Shown here: positions 26,634 through 36,235 of the stretch, piece by piece
Numbering within the stretch: the first letter of the stretch is position 1
Layout: every line of letters starts with the position of its first letter
From: Paenibacillus radicibacter
Lineage (GTDB): Bacteria > Bacillota > Bacilli > Paenibacillales > NBRC-103111
Direction of reading: 5' to 3'
NCBI RefSeq assembly: GCF_024721995.1
Contig: NZ_JANQBC010000004.1
Coordinates: 124,001-188,000 of the forward strand
DNA length: 64,000 bases
Program-made: the position numbers and the translations under genes
The notes under the pieces: generated by a model
The model's database searches: none
Told to the model about the DNA's origin: nothing
The model's input: only the letters and a program-made list of their open reading frames with translations

Positions 26634-27688
26634 TGTTCATTCTCCTCTTCTCTTCTATCTTCTGGATCTGTGAACTTCGGTATTTGTACTTTCACTCTTG
26701 TCCCTGCATCTATCTTACTGATCACTTGTGCGTCACCACCAAGTTTCTGAGCACGTTCGCGTATTGTATTCAATCCATGTGAGGTATTCGCAATGCTGTT
26801 ACGATCGAACCCAACACCATCATCCACAAGCTGCAATACATATTGATGCTCATATTCATGGAAGCTAAGTGTCACATGCGAGGCAGCGGCGTGTTTCACC
26901 ACATTCGCCATCGTCTCTTGAATAATGAGGAACACTTGATGTTCAATCGCTTCCGATTCAATCTCATCATGAAGCTCTACATTCATGACCCCTTGCAGAC
27001 CATTGGCGCGGCAATAGTCGGGAAACCACTTCTCGAGCGCTTCTTCAAGTGACGTCCCATCGAGTTCAATCGGCCTGAGCTGCGTAATCAGACCTCGCAT
27101 TTGCTTCTGTGCATGGTTAGACATTGCGATAAGCTGCTCCATAACACTGGAGACAGCTTGGGGGTTCATTTCGATCATTTTCGGTAAAGAGGAAGCAGAC
27201 ATATGGATCGCGAACAGCTCTTGGCTTACCGTATCATGCAGATCACGCGCAAGACGTCTACGCTCTTCAAGCACAGCCTCCTCCACAATTTGCTGCTTCT
27301 CAACCATATCTTGCATCCCGATCTTCTGCAGCAGTGCCGTTCGCTCTTCAAAGCTTGCTGCCATGTTATCGAATGCTTCATAAATGTACTGAAACGCTTC
27401 GTCAGACTCTTCTTTCAAACGATTCTTATAATTCCCTTTGGACAGTTCCAGCATCGCTAGATACAGTGTATCCATACGACGCTGTACACTTCTGCCCTCC
27501 CAATACCCAATGACTTGACCAAGCAGAATCAGGAGCAAGGCCCAGCTGACTTTGGACTCCACAGCTAGGCTGTTATCAGGAAAGAAGTAGTACAGAGCGA
27601 TAAAACTTGCTACAGTTACGAGTAGACTTAGGATAAAGAAACTTGCCATGATCCGCCACTTGATATTCATTCCCCGAATTCTCAGCAT
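26630..27688 (-). CDS. liaS: LiaS sensor histidine kinase
   Basis: 352 residues. Two close N-terminal spans with a short external loop (intramembrane-sensing type), HAMP-like region about 72-125, HisKA_3 motif RRRLARDLHDTVSQELFAIH with the phosphorylated His, and an ATPase domain with ETMANVVKHAAAS, VDDGVGF and SHGLNTIRERA. AAGGTGA precedes the ATG, ten bases after the liaF stop. LiaF normally holds this kinase inactive. Confidence 0.93.
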   Translation of the reverse strand: MLRIRGMNIKWRIMASFFILSLLVTVASFIALYYFFPDNSLAVESKVSWALLLILLGQVIGYWEGRSVQRRMDTLYLAMLELSKGNYKNRLKEESDEAFQYIYEAFDNMAASFEERTALLQKIGMQDMVEKQQIVEEAVLEERRRLARDLHDTVSQELFAIHMSASSLPKMIEMNPQAVSSVMEQLIAMSNHAQKQMRGLITQLRPIELDGTSLEEALEKWFPDYCRANGLQGVMNVELHDEIESEAIEHQVFLIIQETMANVVKHAAASHVTLSFHEYEHQYVLQLVDDGVGFDRNSIANTSHGLNTIRERAQKLGGDAQVISKIDAGTRVKVQIPKFTDPEDRREEENEQ

Positions 27689-27697
27689 CCGTTCACC

Positions 27698-28612
27698 TTA
27701 CCCAATCTTCTTGACGCGAACATCACCGATAAACATGCTAACGTTCACACGTAATTTGCGAGGTGCATCTTCATAGAATGGCGTCTGCATATTCATTGAA
27801 CGCATGAATCCATCCTCATGTCTTTCGAATACCCGCATATCACCAATAAAGCTGTTTACTGCTACTTTTACTTCAATATCCATATCATTCGGAACTAGAA
27901 TCTTCACATCCCCAATGAATGCAGAGATATTAAGTTTCGTCTCCCCATATGGGATGCTTGCTGTTGTCAGATCAATCGTCGTATCGCCAATAAAGCTAGA
28001 GATATTCATCGGGTGAAGCTCCCAATACTCCCCGCCTCTGCCCATATGCACGTCCCCAATAAAGGTACTGCGGTTCTCTGTCTTCCCTGTGGAGTACGTA
28101 TTCACATAATGATAATTAGGTTTCGTATCATATTTCTTCGAATGTGGTGCTCCAGTGGCGCCTATATCGTAATCTTCTTCTTTATACTCTTTATAACCTT
28201 TGTAAGAATGATCCTCTTTGTAATCATAACGAGATTCATCGTAGTCGTACTTGGATTTTTTTTTGCCACGTCCGAATATCACTCTAAGCCCTACCACAAT
28301 CAAGATCACTGGTAGCATATAACGGAAAATATCACTAAAGCTGAATTCCGACCAGCCTAAGTGTCTGGATAGGAAGATGGATCCGATCACAATCATCACA
28401 ATACTCCCTATACTTGCGCCAAATCCATAATTCCGTTGTGCTATAAGCCCGCGTAATCCAAAGTAAATAAGAATCACTGGCCAGAAAGTACTGATGATTT
28501 CCCTGATGCTTAAATTAATGTGTATGACGCCTGTAAAGTGTAACAAGAACAAGACGCCAATCCCTATCAATACAAGCCCTGTTAGCCCTCTTTCTAAAAA
28601 TCGTAGGTTCAT
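27698..28612 (-). CDS. liaF: LiaF, membrane inhibitor of LiaRS
   Basis: 304 residues from the ATG at 28612 (GGAGG eight bases ahead; an upstream GTG lies in that site). Four spans in residues 5-110, a Lys/Tyr/Asp-rich linker (KYDYDESRYDYKEDHSYK), then the C-terminal DUF2154 beta-helix-like domain. That domain has the recurring FIGDV motif four to five times (STFIGDVHMG, SSFIGDTTID, SAFIGDVKIL, NSFIGDMRVF, SMFIGDVRVK). It acts as the brake on LiaS in the membrane. Confidence 0.92.
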   Translation of the reverse strand: MNLRFLERGLTGLVLIGIGVLFLLHFTGVIHINLSIREIISTFWPVILIYFGLRGLIAQRNYGFGASIGSIVMIVIGSIFLSRHLGWSEFSFSDIFRYMLPVILIVVGLRVIFGRGKKKSKYDYDESRYDYKEDHSYKGYKEYKEEDYDIGATGAPHSKKYDTKPNYHYVNTYSTGKTENRSTFIGDVHMGRGGEYWELHPMNISSFIGDTTIDLTTASIPYGETKLNISAFIGDVKILVPNDMDIEVKVAVNSFIGDMRVFERHEDGFMRSMNMQTPFYEDAPRKLRVNVSMFIGDVRVKKIG

Positions 28613-28640
28613 GACCTTAACCTCCACTGTTTTCCATCAA

Positions 28641-28847
28641 TTATTTAATGTTATTGTACAAAAAATTCCTGTCCACTTCTAGATTCTTAAGATTGAATTC
28701 AATCTCAGTCTCGAGACTGATGTGCTTTTGCATACCATACTTATTAAGGTCTTTGTGGTTCTTGTAATCCTCATTATATTCCATAGATTCCATTACAAAA
28801 CCTTTCTTTGTCACTGCGATTTTCTTTCCGAATACGACGATACTCAT
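28641..28847 (-). CDS. Unknown 68-residue protein at the head of liaFSR
   Basis: Begins with a strong GGAGG ribosome site and ends 28 bp before the liaF start. The N-terminal half is strand-like (MSIVVFGKKIAVTKKGFVME); the rest is charged, with no membrane span. It takes the place of liaI/liaH/liaG in Bacillus but resembles none of them. Probably co-transcribed with liaFSR; function unknown. Confidence 0.6.
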   Translation of the reverse strand: MSIVVFGKKIAVTKKGFVMESMEYNEDYKNHKDLNKYGMQKHISLETEIEFNLKNLEVDRNFLYNNIK

Positions 28848-28879
28848 CGTTCATTCCTCCAATTAATGGTTTATAGTTT

Positions 28880-29045
28880 AAGTGCTAAAAAAGTAAGTTT
28901 AGAGCACTGCTGAGAACAGTAGCACTTCCGGTCTCCGTGAAATCGTGAATTCTGAATTTATTTTATGGTATTTTCACTCTTTCAAAGTCGAGCGCTCCGC
29001 TCCTCCAGTGCCACTGTTCTCATCCGTTGACTTACTTTTCAGCGC
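28880..29045. repeat. Dispersed structured repeat, copy 1
   Basis: Arms GAGAACAGTAGCACT (28912-28926) and AGTGCCACTGTTCTC (29007-29021) pair at 14 of 15 positions; outer segments GTAAGT/ACTTAC also pair. The interior shares ACTTCCGGTC, AATCGTGAA and TTTCAAAG with the other copies. It lies between the 68-residue gene and the ger operon, both on the minus strand. Confidence 0.8.
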
Positions 29046-29168
29046 GTTTCTTATAAACCAATTATAAAATACATCGCATGCTGCTCACAGATTCTAGAGG
29101 TTGAACTAGAGGTCAGTCTTCAGAATGAAAATCTTCTACGACTTTCGTTCTTAAGGCTTGTATATGCG

Positions 29169-29195
29169 TAAAAAAGCGACCACTAGGGTCGCTTC
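29169..29195 (-). terminator. Terminator of the ger operon
   Basis: AAGCGACC-ACTA-GGGTCGCTT stem-loop (29174-29194) with T6 on the minus strand. Confidence 0.9.
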
Positions 29196-29219
29196 ATATT
29201 GGATTGCTATCCGTTACAG

Positions 29220-30347
29220 TTACAAGTGGATTCCACTCACGAGCTTATCTACTACGATATGAATATCGAACTTCGCCTTCGGATATTGTTCGTTCCAGTC
29301 AATCTTCTTCCATACTTTTGGATAATAAGCAATTAGGCGTCTGCCAACAGCAAGACCATCGAAGTTTTGCTTTTGCATTTTCTTAATGACCTTCCGCGCT
29401 TCTTTGGTTAATTCTTGGGTCAGCATCTTCTTCACATTCTCCTCCCCCATCGAGATATAACCCTCTTCATTTAATATTTCCACTTTCAAGTGCATCGTTA
29501 ACGTTACATTCACTTGCCCGCTATCTTCTGCTTTCACTTTATATTTGCGCTTCGATTTAATTAATTCGAAAGATAAGGGAGACACGAGCTTACCGTCCGT
29601 TTCATTGTTATTTAATGTGTACCTGAAGTCGTTGGAAAAAGCATCCTTCATAAGCAGATACAGCATACCTTCTTCTTTCTTTAACGTACCGATCATCTTC
29701 TCATCTTTAAAAAGCGCAAGACCATCAATGACAATTTGATCATCTTGTATCGAGAGTAAAGGCACACCAAAGTCTTCACCAGGATCGACAATCGTCTTCG
29801 TCTGTAGGTGAGTCGGCGGAACGACGGTATTCTTCTCGGCATTATCAATGAGCTTCTCATAATATTGAGAAATAAGCTGAGAACCGATTTTTTGTAGCCT
29901 AATGAAGTCTTCACCCCTACCTCGAATGACACTGATTCGTGAGTTAATCGATACAGTAGGATCCCAATAGAACGTATCTAATGCTTCATTAATCCCCTTT
30001 CGCGCCATATCTTCACCAAACAAGATACCTCGAATTCGCGATAAGCTTAAATAACCGGGAGATTTATCTTTGAGCTGCTCAATGGCGTCAAATGCGCTTT
30101 TACCGCTCGCGGTGGATACAACATTGCTTTCCTTCGGGTCTTTTTCCGTTAAAGGTGTATCACTTAAAGTCGCAGCTACATGTACTTTCCGCTCGTCTTC
30201 CTTCTCTACATCAAACGCAATTAAATAAGGGATAGCGCGATCTCTAAGCAGCTTCTGATCCCAACATCCGGTAAGTAAGAGCAGCATGCAACATGCAACT
30301 AGAACTCTCATACGTATCAAGATGTACCAAGATGTCGTACGTTTCAT
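29220..30347 (-). CDS. Ger(x)C-family spore germination lipoprotein
   Basis: 375 residues from the ATG at 30347 with AAGGAGAG ahead; the open frame to 30623 overlaps the upstream gene and is rejected. Signal peptide with lipobox LLLLTGC (Cys about residue 24) followed by the family hallmark WDQKLLRDRA. The Ger(x)C domain spans the rest. C subunit of a GerA-type nutrient receptor in the spore inner membrane. It is the third gene of the A-B-C operon. Confidence 0.92.
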   Translation of the reverse strand: MKRTTSWYILIRMRVLVACCMLLLLTGCWDQKLLRDRAIPYLIAFDVEKEDERKVHVAATLSDTPLTEKDPKESNVVSTASGKSAFDAIEQLKDKSPGYLSLSRIRGILFGEDMARKGINEALDTFYWDPTVSINSRISVIRGRGEDFIRLQKIGSQLISQYYEKLIDNAEKNTVVPPTHLQTKTIVDPGEDFGVPLLSIQDDQIVIDGLALFKDEKMIGTLKKEEGMLYLLMKDAFSNDFRYTLNNNETDGKLVSPLSFELIKSKRKYKVKAEDSGQVNVTLTMHLKVEILNEEGYISMGEENVKKMLTQELTKEARKVIKKMQKQNFDGLAVGRRLIAYYPKVWKKIDWNEQYPKAKFDIHIVVDKLVSGIHL

Positions 30348-30361
30348 CTGAATGCTCTCCT

Positions 30362-31453
30362 TTACTTGAATCGTTTGCGAATCTTGGTTGTAATCAGCGC
30401 AAGTAATGGGATGATCAAGACGGTGAAGAATGAATAGTACGTGGAGAACAAAGCCATCGAATCTTTGATCGACTCGATCCCCCATAAGAAGGACATACCT
30501 AGAATGATCAACGACATGATGAGTATGAACGGTTTGTGGTCTTTTTTCCCAAATATTGTTGCCGTACCAACAGCACCCATGAATAAGTAGAGCGTAATGG
30601 AAGTGATCGACAGCACCGTCCACAGCGATAGGAAATATAGATCAGAGCGCATAATATTCCGAACGCTGACGGCTTTTAGCATGTATAGTACCGGTTCTGA
30701 AATATGTTCAAGTTCATCTCCTGTAAAAAAAGAAAAGCAGATGATTGTGATAAATAAGTAGTAAAATGCGGTGATCGTCATCGATAAAGAAACGGATTTG
30801 CGAATCTGCTTATTCGTACCATTAACAAATGGATATACAACAAGCAAAATTTCAAATCCTAACATGGATTGAACGGTAGTCTTGGCGCCATCCAGAATAG
30901 AAGGGATATCCGTTTGGTAAATGGGCAGCAAATACAACCATTCACTATATTGAATGGCAAAGATCGGGATGATAAACAGCAGTGGAACGATTAAATTAAT
31001 AATCACAATGAATCGAGCGATGATCCGCAAAGATTCTATAGCTAAATAAATGCATACAAGCAAGATAAGTATGATCAGAACAACCATAGGCGTCCTGGGG
31101 AGGATCCACTTTCGAAGGATTTGGCTATTCTGATAAAAAAATTGACTTACTGCAATAATGCAATACAGAATATAGACGATATTTAGGACTAACCCTATCT
31201 TCTTCCCAAAAACAATCGGTAGAAACTCATAAACATGTTTTCCAGGATATTGTTTGCAAAGTGCACAAAGCATATAGATAAGGAGCAGTACCCCTAATAA
31301 TACAAGGATAATGGAAATCCACGCATCAACTTTTGTTGTTTTGTAAAGTCGATGCGGTAGTTGTAGAATAGCAATCCCGATCGTAACTTGCATGACCATA
31401 TGAAAGAGCTGCGTTCGTGTAATTGTGGACTGCTGATTCGGTTGCTGGCTCAT
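30362..31453 (-). CDS. GerAB/GerKB-type spore germination permease
   Basis: 363 residues with ten predicted spans and the spore-permease (APC superfamily) start ITRTQLFHMVMQVTIGIAIL. B subunit of a nutrient receptor, where germinant is thought to bind. It overlaps the A gene by four bases and is followed 14 bp later by the C gene. Length is normal for the family. The ligand cannot be told from sequence. Confidence 0.92.
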   Translation of the reverse strand: MSQQPNQQSTITRTQLFHMVMQVTIGIAILQLPHRLYKTTKVDAWISIILVLLGVLLLIYMLCALCKQYPGKHVYEFLPIVFGKKIGLVLNIVYILYCIIAVSQFFYQNSQILRKWILPRTPMVVLIILILLVCIYLAIESLRIIARFIVIINLIVPLLFIIPIFAIQYSEWLYLLPIYQTDIPSILDGAKTTVQSMLGFEILLVVYPFVNGTNKQIRKSVSLSMTITAFYYLFITIICFSFFTGDELEHISEPVLYMLKAVSVRNIMRSDLYFLSLWTVLSITSITLYLFMGAVGTATIFGKKDHKPFILIMSLIILGMSFLWGIESIKDSMALFSTYYSFFTVLIIPLLALITTKIRKRFK

Positions 31454-32985
31454 GATTGATCCTCTTTGGTGTTAGTCGATGGTGGTTTCTCTTGCACATC
31501 GTTAGGTAACTGTTGAACCGCTTGTATCGGTGCACGAATAAATGTATCTAGGAAGTTTTTGATCCTCATCGGACTAAGTGGGAACAAGTACGGTCGACCT
31601 AGTGGCTCTAGCTTGCATAGATGAATAAGCAGAATCAACACAATCGCAACGATGCCGATAAATCCAAATAAGGAAGCCATAAACATGATCGGGAATCGAA
31701 TTACACGAATGGAAATCGACATTTCATGATTCGGCACCACATAAGTAGCCAAGGCAGTCATCGCAACTACGACGATCATCACAGAAGAGACAAATCCAGC
31801 ATTAACGACCGATTCACCAATAACTAAACCACCTACGATACCGATCGTCGAGCTAATTGGACCTGGCAATCGAATACCTGCCTCACGAACTAACTCGATC
31901 GTGAACTCAAGGAATAACGCTTCCACAATAGGTGCAAACGGAATACGAAGCAAGTTCGCTTTGACAACCGTGAACAACCCTTCTGGAATAATCTCGCTAT
32001 GAAAAGAAGTTACAGCGATATAGAATGCAGGCAACAGAATCGCAATCAAAAAGCTAAAAAATCTTAACAATCTGATAAATGTTGCCGGAATCCAGCGAAT
32101 CGCATAATCATCTGTACTTTGATAGAACGAGAAGAAACTGACCGGAAGCACGAACGCACAGGCTGTTCCTTCCACAAAAATGATCACTCGACCTTCAATC
32201 AGATTGGCACAAGACCGATCCGCACGCTCCGTCGTTAATATTTGGGGAAAAGGGGAATACGGATTATCTTCGATAATCTCATGAATGATGTTGCCTGGAA
32301 TTATATCTTTCATCTGGATCGATTGAATCCGATTTTCGATTTCTTTGACGATCTTTGGACAAGCGGTATTTCCCATGTACATGACAGCAATCTTGGTATC
32401 CGTTGTGCTCCCCACTTGATAATAGCGCACGGTAAGATCGCGGTTATGGATTGTTTTGCGAATCAGCTGTAAGTTTGTATTCAGATCTTCAATAAACCCC
32501 GTATGAGCCCCATAGATCACTTTTTCATTAGGTGGTTCTTCAGGAGTTCGTGCTAAGGCCGCTACTGCTGCGAATGCATATCCTTGTGAGGACCCTTCAA
32601 TAAAGAATAGTGCGAACCCACGTAATAAATGAGAGATTAATTGTTCAATGTTGGTTTCATATTTGAACTTCAGTGTCGTTACAATATCTTCAGGCGTGTC
32701 GATCTGATCAGCCTTAAGTAAGCGATTTATAATATCGGTTTTGATAATATTCGGGTCGCAAATCCCTTCTAGATAGATCAGCTGTGCGGTTGTTCCTTTT
32801 TTCGTAAACGTACGGGTTTGCAGATCATCAGTTTGAAATAAAGCTTGCTGAATATACGCTAAATTACTTGCAAGATCGGAGGTTACCAGAACTGTCTTGG
32901 AATTCGCATTCGTATTGCCCGATGACTGCTTCTGATTGTTGGGCGATTTGGACTGAGACTGAAATATTGATTTCCAAAATTCCAT
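31450..32985 (-). CDS. GerA-family spore germination protein (A subunit)
   Basis: 511 residues. N-terminal hydrophilic domain (about 35-270) with a Gln/Asn/Ser-rich head, then the membrane domain with about five spans. Family signatures: DNPYSPFPQILTTERAD, EGRVIIFVEGTACAFVLP and RLPGPISSTIGIVGGLVIGE. A Pro/Asn-rich tail follows the last span. First gene of the germinant receptor operon. It is expressed in the forespore under sigma-G in relatives; I could not find a convincing sigma-G promoter in the 62-bp gap upstream. Confidence 0.92.
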   Translation of the reverse strand: MEFWKSIFQSQSKSPNNQKQSSGNTNANSKTVLVTSDLASNLAYIQQALFQTDDLQTRTFTKKGTTAQLIYLEGICDPNIIKTDIINRLLKADQIDTPEDIVTTLKFKYETNIEQLISHLLRGFALFFIEGSSQGYAFAAVAALARTPEEPPNEKVIYGAHTGFIEDLNTNLQLIRKTIHNRDLTVRYYQVGSTTDTKIAVMYMGNTACPKIVKEIENRIQSIQMKDIIPGNIIHEIIEDNPYSPFPQILTTERADRSCANLIEGRVIIFVEGTACAFVLPVSFFSFYQSTDDYAIRWIPATFIRLLRFFSFLIAILLPAFYIAVTSFHSEIIPEGLFTVVKANLLRIPFAPIVEALFLEFTIELVREAGIRLPGPISSTIGIVGGLVIGESVVNAGFVSSVMIVVVAMTALATYVVPNHEMSISIRVIRFPIMFMASLFGFIGIVAIVLILLIHLCKLEPLGRPYLFPLSPMRIKNFLDTFIRAPIQAVQQLPNDVQEKPPSTNTKEDQS

Positions 32986-33047
32986 CCGTTAACCCCCTCT
33001 CTTGGTGTCAATTTTTCATCGAGAATTGCCTTATGGCAAGTAAGCCG

Positions 33048-34583
33048 CTACTTCGAATCTGTGATGAAATTAAAAATCATCGAGTCTGTGAGCATTTCAG
33101 TAGGTGCATGGTTGTCTGTTAATAGAAGTGCGGAGTTGTATTGTCCCTTCTCCACACGCTTCATTTGATCCCAACGCGATAAGTCCAGTTTTTGTAGAGG
33201 ACTATTCTTGTCAATCTTGCTTAAATCATTGACATCAAGCTCATGAAGCGCCCCAATGACCATATAGTTATTGATACCAGAAGACTTGATCATATACGTG
33301 TAAGGGAACACAGCATCAATTGTCTTGATCATGGATGTCAGTAGCTTAGAGTCGGGTGTAGTCGCATTAATATTTAAGGCTACTAATCCTTGATCAGTTG
33401 TATGTTCTTTAAGCGTCTTGAAGAACTCTACAGTCGATAAGTGAGCCGGAATATAAATTTGATTCGAATAGCAGTCAACGATAGTGATGTCATACTTTTT
33501 GTTCGCATTGTTAATGAACACACGCGCGTCCTGCGAGACAATCTCTGCATCTTCCTGCTTTAATCCGAAGTAATCATAGCTTAACTGCACGACTGCAGGA
33601 TCAATCTCCACTCCCGTCACTTTAAGATCAGGCAACTGCGGTTTCACATATTGTCCAAGTGAGCTGGCTATGGTTCCGCCTGCAGAACCTAATATGAGCA
33701 GTTCTCGAGGCTTGTCCACTAAGAATGGAAGCGATAAATAGTCATTGTAATAATCGTTACTATTTAGTGCATTAGTCGCGCGTTTAATAGACTGTATCCC
33801 ACCGCCCTCATTATAGACAAGCGAGATATCACCTTGTCGATCTTCTGTTACTTTTACAAATTGATAAAATGTATCCCCTGACCACAGTACTTTCTCACCT
33901 GCAGCCATGGTCATGTTGCCACTTGTCAAATAGTAAGACAACAGAGGTATTATTACGAGAATTGCAAGCCAGCTTTTTCCCCACTGACGCAGTCCCCAGC
34001 TACTAACAAGAATCAACGCAGCTGACCAAATATAGATCGATTCTTTCGCACCGATGAACGGAATCGTAAGCATAGCCGTACCGAAAGTACCGACTAAGCT
34101 GCCGAGTGTAGAGCACGCATATAAATTTCCAGCAACCTTACCTAAATCGCTCGTTTGTCCACTTAGTAGACGGATCGCAAAGGGACTAACCATCGCAAGC
34201 AGGAAGATTGGTGGTGCAAATACAATAAGTACGGCAAAGAAGGAACAGAAAATGACCCATACCGGCGTATTCATAATACCTTTAGATAAGAGTGGGAAGA
34301 TTAGATCACCCCATAAAGGTAGCAGTGCTACGAATGTACCCGATAGAAGCGTTAGCATCATTAATAGCTTGCCACTCGGCCATTTATCTGCCCATCTCCC
34401 CCCAACAAAGTAGCCAATTGCAAGCGACAGCAAGCAAAGTCCAATAATATTCGCCCATACGATCATCGAAGTACCGAAATACGGGGCTAGGAATCGAGAA
34501 GCTGCAATCTCAATCGCCATTACAGAAGCACCTGTAACAAACACATAGAAGTAAAGAAAACCAATTCGTAATGGATTACTCAT
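33048..34583 (-). CDS. Fused MFS-like membrane / spermidine-synthase-like protein
   Basis: 511 residues from the ATG at 34583 (GAGGTG ahead). The N-terminal half (to about 210) has seven to eight spans like the common fused MFS/spermidine-synthase proteins. The C-terminal half is a Rossmann methyltransferase-like fold with LILGSAGGTIASSLGQ and VTGVEIDPAVVQLSYDYF. The catalytic DxxD of true aminopropyltransferases (DSTDP) reads DCYSN here, so the second Asp is missing. Spermidine synthesis is therefore unlikely. The role is unknown. It has no clear operon partner. Confidence 0.8.
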   Translation of the reverse strand: MSNPLRIGFLYFYVFVTGASVMAIEIAASRFLAPYFGTSMIVWANIIGLCLLSLAIGYFVGGRWADKWPSGKLLMMLTLLSGTFVALLPLWGDLIFPLLSKGIMNTPVWVIFCSFFAVLIVFAPPIFLLAMVSPFAIRLLSGQTSDLGKVAGNLYACSTLGSLVGTFGTAMLTIPFIGAKESIYIWSAALILVSSWGLRQWGKSWLAILVIIPLLSYYLTSGNMTMAAGEKVLWSGDTFYQFVKVTEDRQGDISLVYNEGGGIQSIKRATNALNSNDYYNDYLSLPFLVDKPRELLILGSAGGTIASSLGQYVKPQLPDLKVTGVEIDPAVVQLSYDYFGLKQEDAEIVSQDARVFINNANKKYDITIVDCYSNQIYIPAHLSTVEFFKTLKEHTTDQGLVALNINATTPDSKLLTSMIKTIDAVFPYTYMIKSSGINNYMVIGALHELDVNDLSKIDKNSPLQKLDLSRWDQMKRVEKGQYNSALLLTDNHAPTEMLTDSMIFNFITDSK

Positions 34584-34685
34584 GAATACGTACACCTCAG
34601 TTTCTTAGTTGTAAAAAAATATGTAATATATGAGACTTACGCTAGTATATGCTATTTTACAATTTTAATAAAATTAAGGGAAAAT

Positions 34686-34713
34686 TTAAAAAAGCGACCC
34701 TAAGGGCCGCTTG
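34686..34713 (-). terminator. Terminator of the nfeD/band-7 operon
   Basis: AAGCG-based stem-loop with CC/GG closure (about 34693-34712) and six T residues on the minus strand. Confidence 0.75.
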
Positions 34714-34767
34714 CACGGTAAATTAATATTCCACGATCATCCAGTACTACGTAGTGCTTAGCTGCAC

Positions 34768-35703
34768 TTATTTTTCTTTGACGGCTTTCAACATTTCACC
34801 AATGGCACCGATCGAACCTAATGTCTCTACTGCACGAGTAGGAATAAATACTTTATTCGCTGGGCCTTTGGACATTTCTTGAAGCGCTTCGAAAGATTTG
34901 TAAGTTAGAATGCTTTCATCCAATCCCGCTTCCTTGAGCATCTCAATCCGATTCCGCTCTGCCTCTGCGACGGCACGAATCGCTTTCGCCTGACCAACTG
35001 CTTCAAGCTCTTGCGCTTGACCTAGACCTTCTGCCTCACGAATACGTGCTTCTTTATCCCCTTCTGCCTTGAGGATCTTACTTTGCTTATCCCCTTCAGC
35101 ACGAAGAATCATGTCTTGCTTCGCTGCTTCTGCTTCCAATACAATTGCACGCTTACTTCGCTCTGCTTTCATCTGCTTATCCATTGCTTCTTGTATATCA
35201 ATTGGCGGCTTGATGTCAATGACCTCGACACGCTCGATTCGCACGCCCCACTTTTCCGTTGCCTCATCCAGTGCAACACGGATTTCCAATGAAATTTTCT
35301 CACGACCCGATAAAGTTTCATCCAGTTCCAACTTACCAATAATTTGACGCATCGTTGCAGTTGAGATATTACGAACCCCATATACATAATCGGAAATGCC
35401 GTATGTAGCTTGTTCCGGCCCTACAACTTGATAGAAAATAATCGTATCGATCTGTACCTGTACGTTGTCTTTGGTAATCACCGTTTGCGGCGGTACGTTC
35501 GCTTGTTGAATCCGCAAATCATGATACTTGCGCACTTGATCAATAACTGGAATGACAATGTTCAGACCTGGATGCAGCAATCGGTTGAACTTCCCGAGTC
35601 TCTCAATAACCCCCACACGCTGTTGCGGAACAATCTTAATCGTTAATGCAGCAAATACGATGACAAAAACAACAATAATTCCTATTAGAATCCACATTGA
35701 CAT
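34768..35703 (-). CDS. SPFH/band-7 (QmcA/stomatin-like) membrane protein
   Basis: 311 residues. Single N-terminal span (about 4-25), band-7 domain (about 26-190: VPQQRVGVIERLGKFNRLLH, GVRNISTATMRQIIG), then an Ala/Glu/Lys-rich coiled coil (AKQDMILRAEGDKQSKILKA) and the usual C-terminal tail. Members assemble in membrane microdomains. It starts 4 bp after the NfeD gene; this NfeD-SPFH pairing is a known functional partnership. Confidence 0.9.
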   Translation of the reverse strand: MSMWILIGIIVVFVIVFAALTIKIVPQQRVGVIERLGKFNRLLHPGLNIVIPVIDQVRKYHDLRIQQANVPPQTVITKDNVQVQIDTIIFYQVVGPEQATYGISDYVYGVRNISTATMRQIIGKLELDETLSGREKISLEIRVALDEATEKWGVRIERVEVIDIKPPIDIQEAMDKQMKAERSKRAIVLEAEAAKQDMILRAEGDKQSKILKAEGDKEARIREAEGLGQAQELEAVGQAKAIRAVAEAERNRIEMLKEAGLDESILTYKSFEALQEMSKGPANKVFIPTRAVETLGSIGAIGEMLKAVKEK

Positions 35704-35706
35704 TGA

Positions 35707-36138
35707 TTAAACGCCTCCCATTCTTGTCACTTCGATTACAGCACTTCCTTTGCTAACGACGATGACTGTCGTACCTGGTTCAATTGTTTCCGATGCGGAT
35801 GCACTCCAGATCTCCCCACCCACTTTTACAATCCCAAGTGTACCGACTTCGATCTTCTGAATGACCTCTCCTTGCCTGCCTACAATCACATCAATTGCAT
35901 CCTTGAAGCCCTTGGAGTGGCGTACTTTTCGTGTTAATGGCTTCGTAAAGATAGTAAGTATGATTGCAACAACGGCACCTGCAAGAACTTGTACAAACAC
36001 TGCATCTGGTATAAATAGTGCCAGAACACCAGCTGCGAGTGCACCGATCCCTAACCAAAGTAAGTAAAATGTGAATGTCATCATCTCTGCAATAATCAGG
36101 ATGACACCGATTACTGCCCATACAATCCATGGAACCAT
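35707..36138 (-). CDS. NfeD-family membrane protein
   Basis: 143 residues. Three to four spans (about 5-75) then a C-terminal OB-fold domain (GRQGEVIQKIEVGTLGIVKV, GTTVIVVSKGSAVIEV). This is the short NfeD1b type, lacking the protease domain. It is co-transcribed with the band-7 gene. It probably acts with that protein in membrane quality control or microdomain organisation. Confidence 0.9.
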   Translation of the reverse strand: MVPWIVWAVIGVILIIAEMMTFTFYLLWLGIGALAAGVLALFIPDAVFVQVLAGAVVAIILTIFTKPLTRKVRHSKGFKDAIDVIVGRQGEVIQKIEVGTLGIVKVGGEIWSASASETIEPGTTVIVVSKGSAVIEVTRMGGV

Positions 36139-36235
36139 GTTATCACCACCTATATGGGTTGTTTACCTAATTATACGTTTAGGTAGGGGAAAAGTGTCAT
36201 AAAAATGAAAAATTAACCAAAGTAGATAGGAAAGA

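Noticed and set aside
30348-30623. N-terminal extension of the Ger(x)C frame
   Set aside because: It overlaps the germination permease gene out of frame. The lipoprotein signal peptide begins at the ATG at 30347 with a proper ribosome site.
33048-34583. Genuine spermidine synthase
   Set aside because: The catalytic DxxD is not preserved (DCYSN) and no other polyamine gene is nearby.
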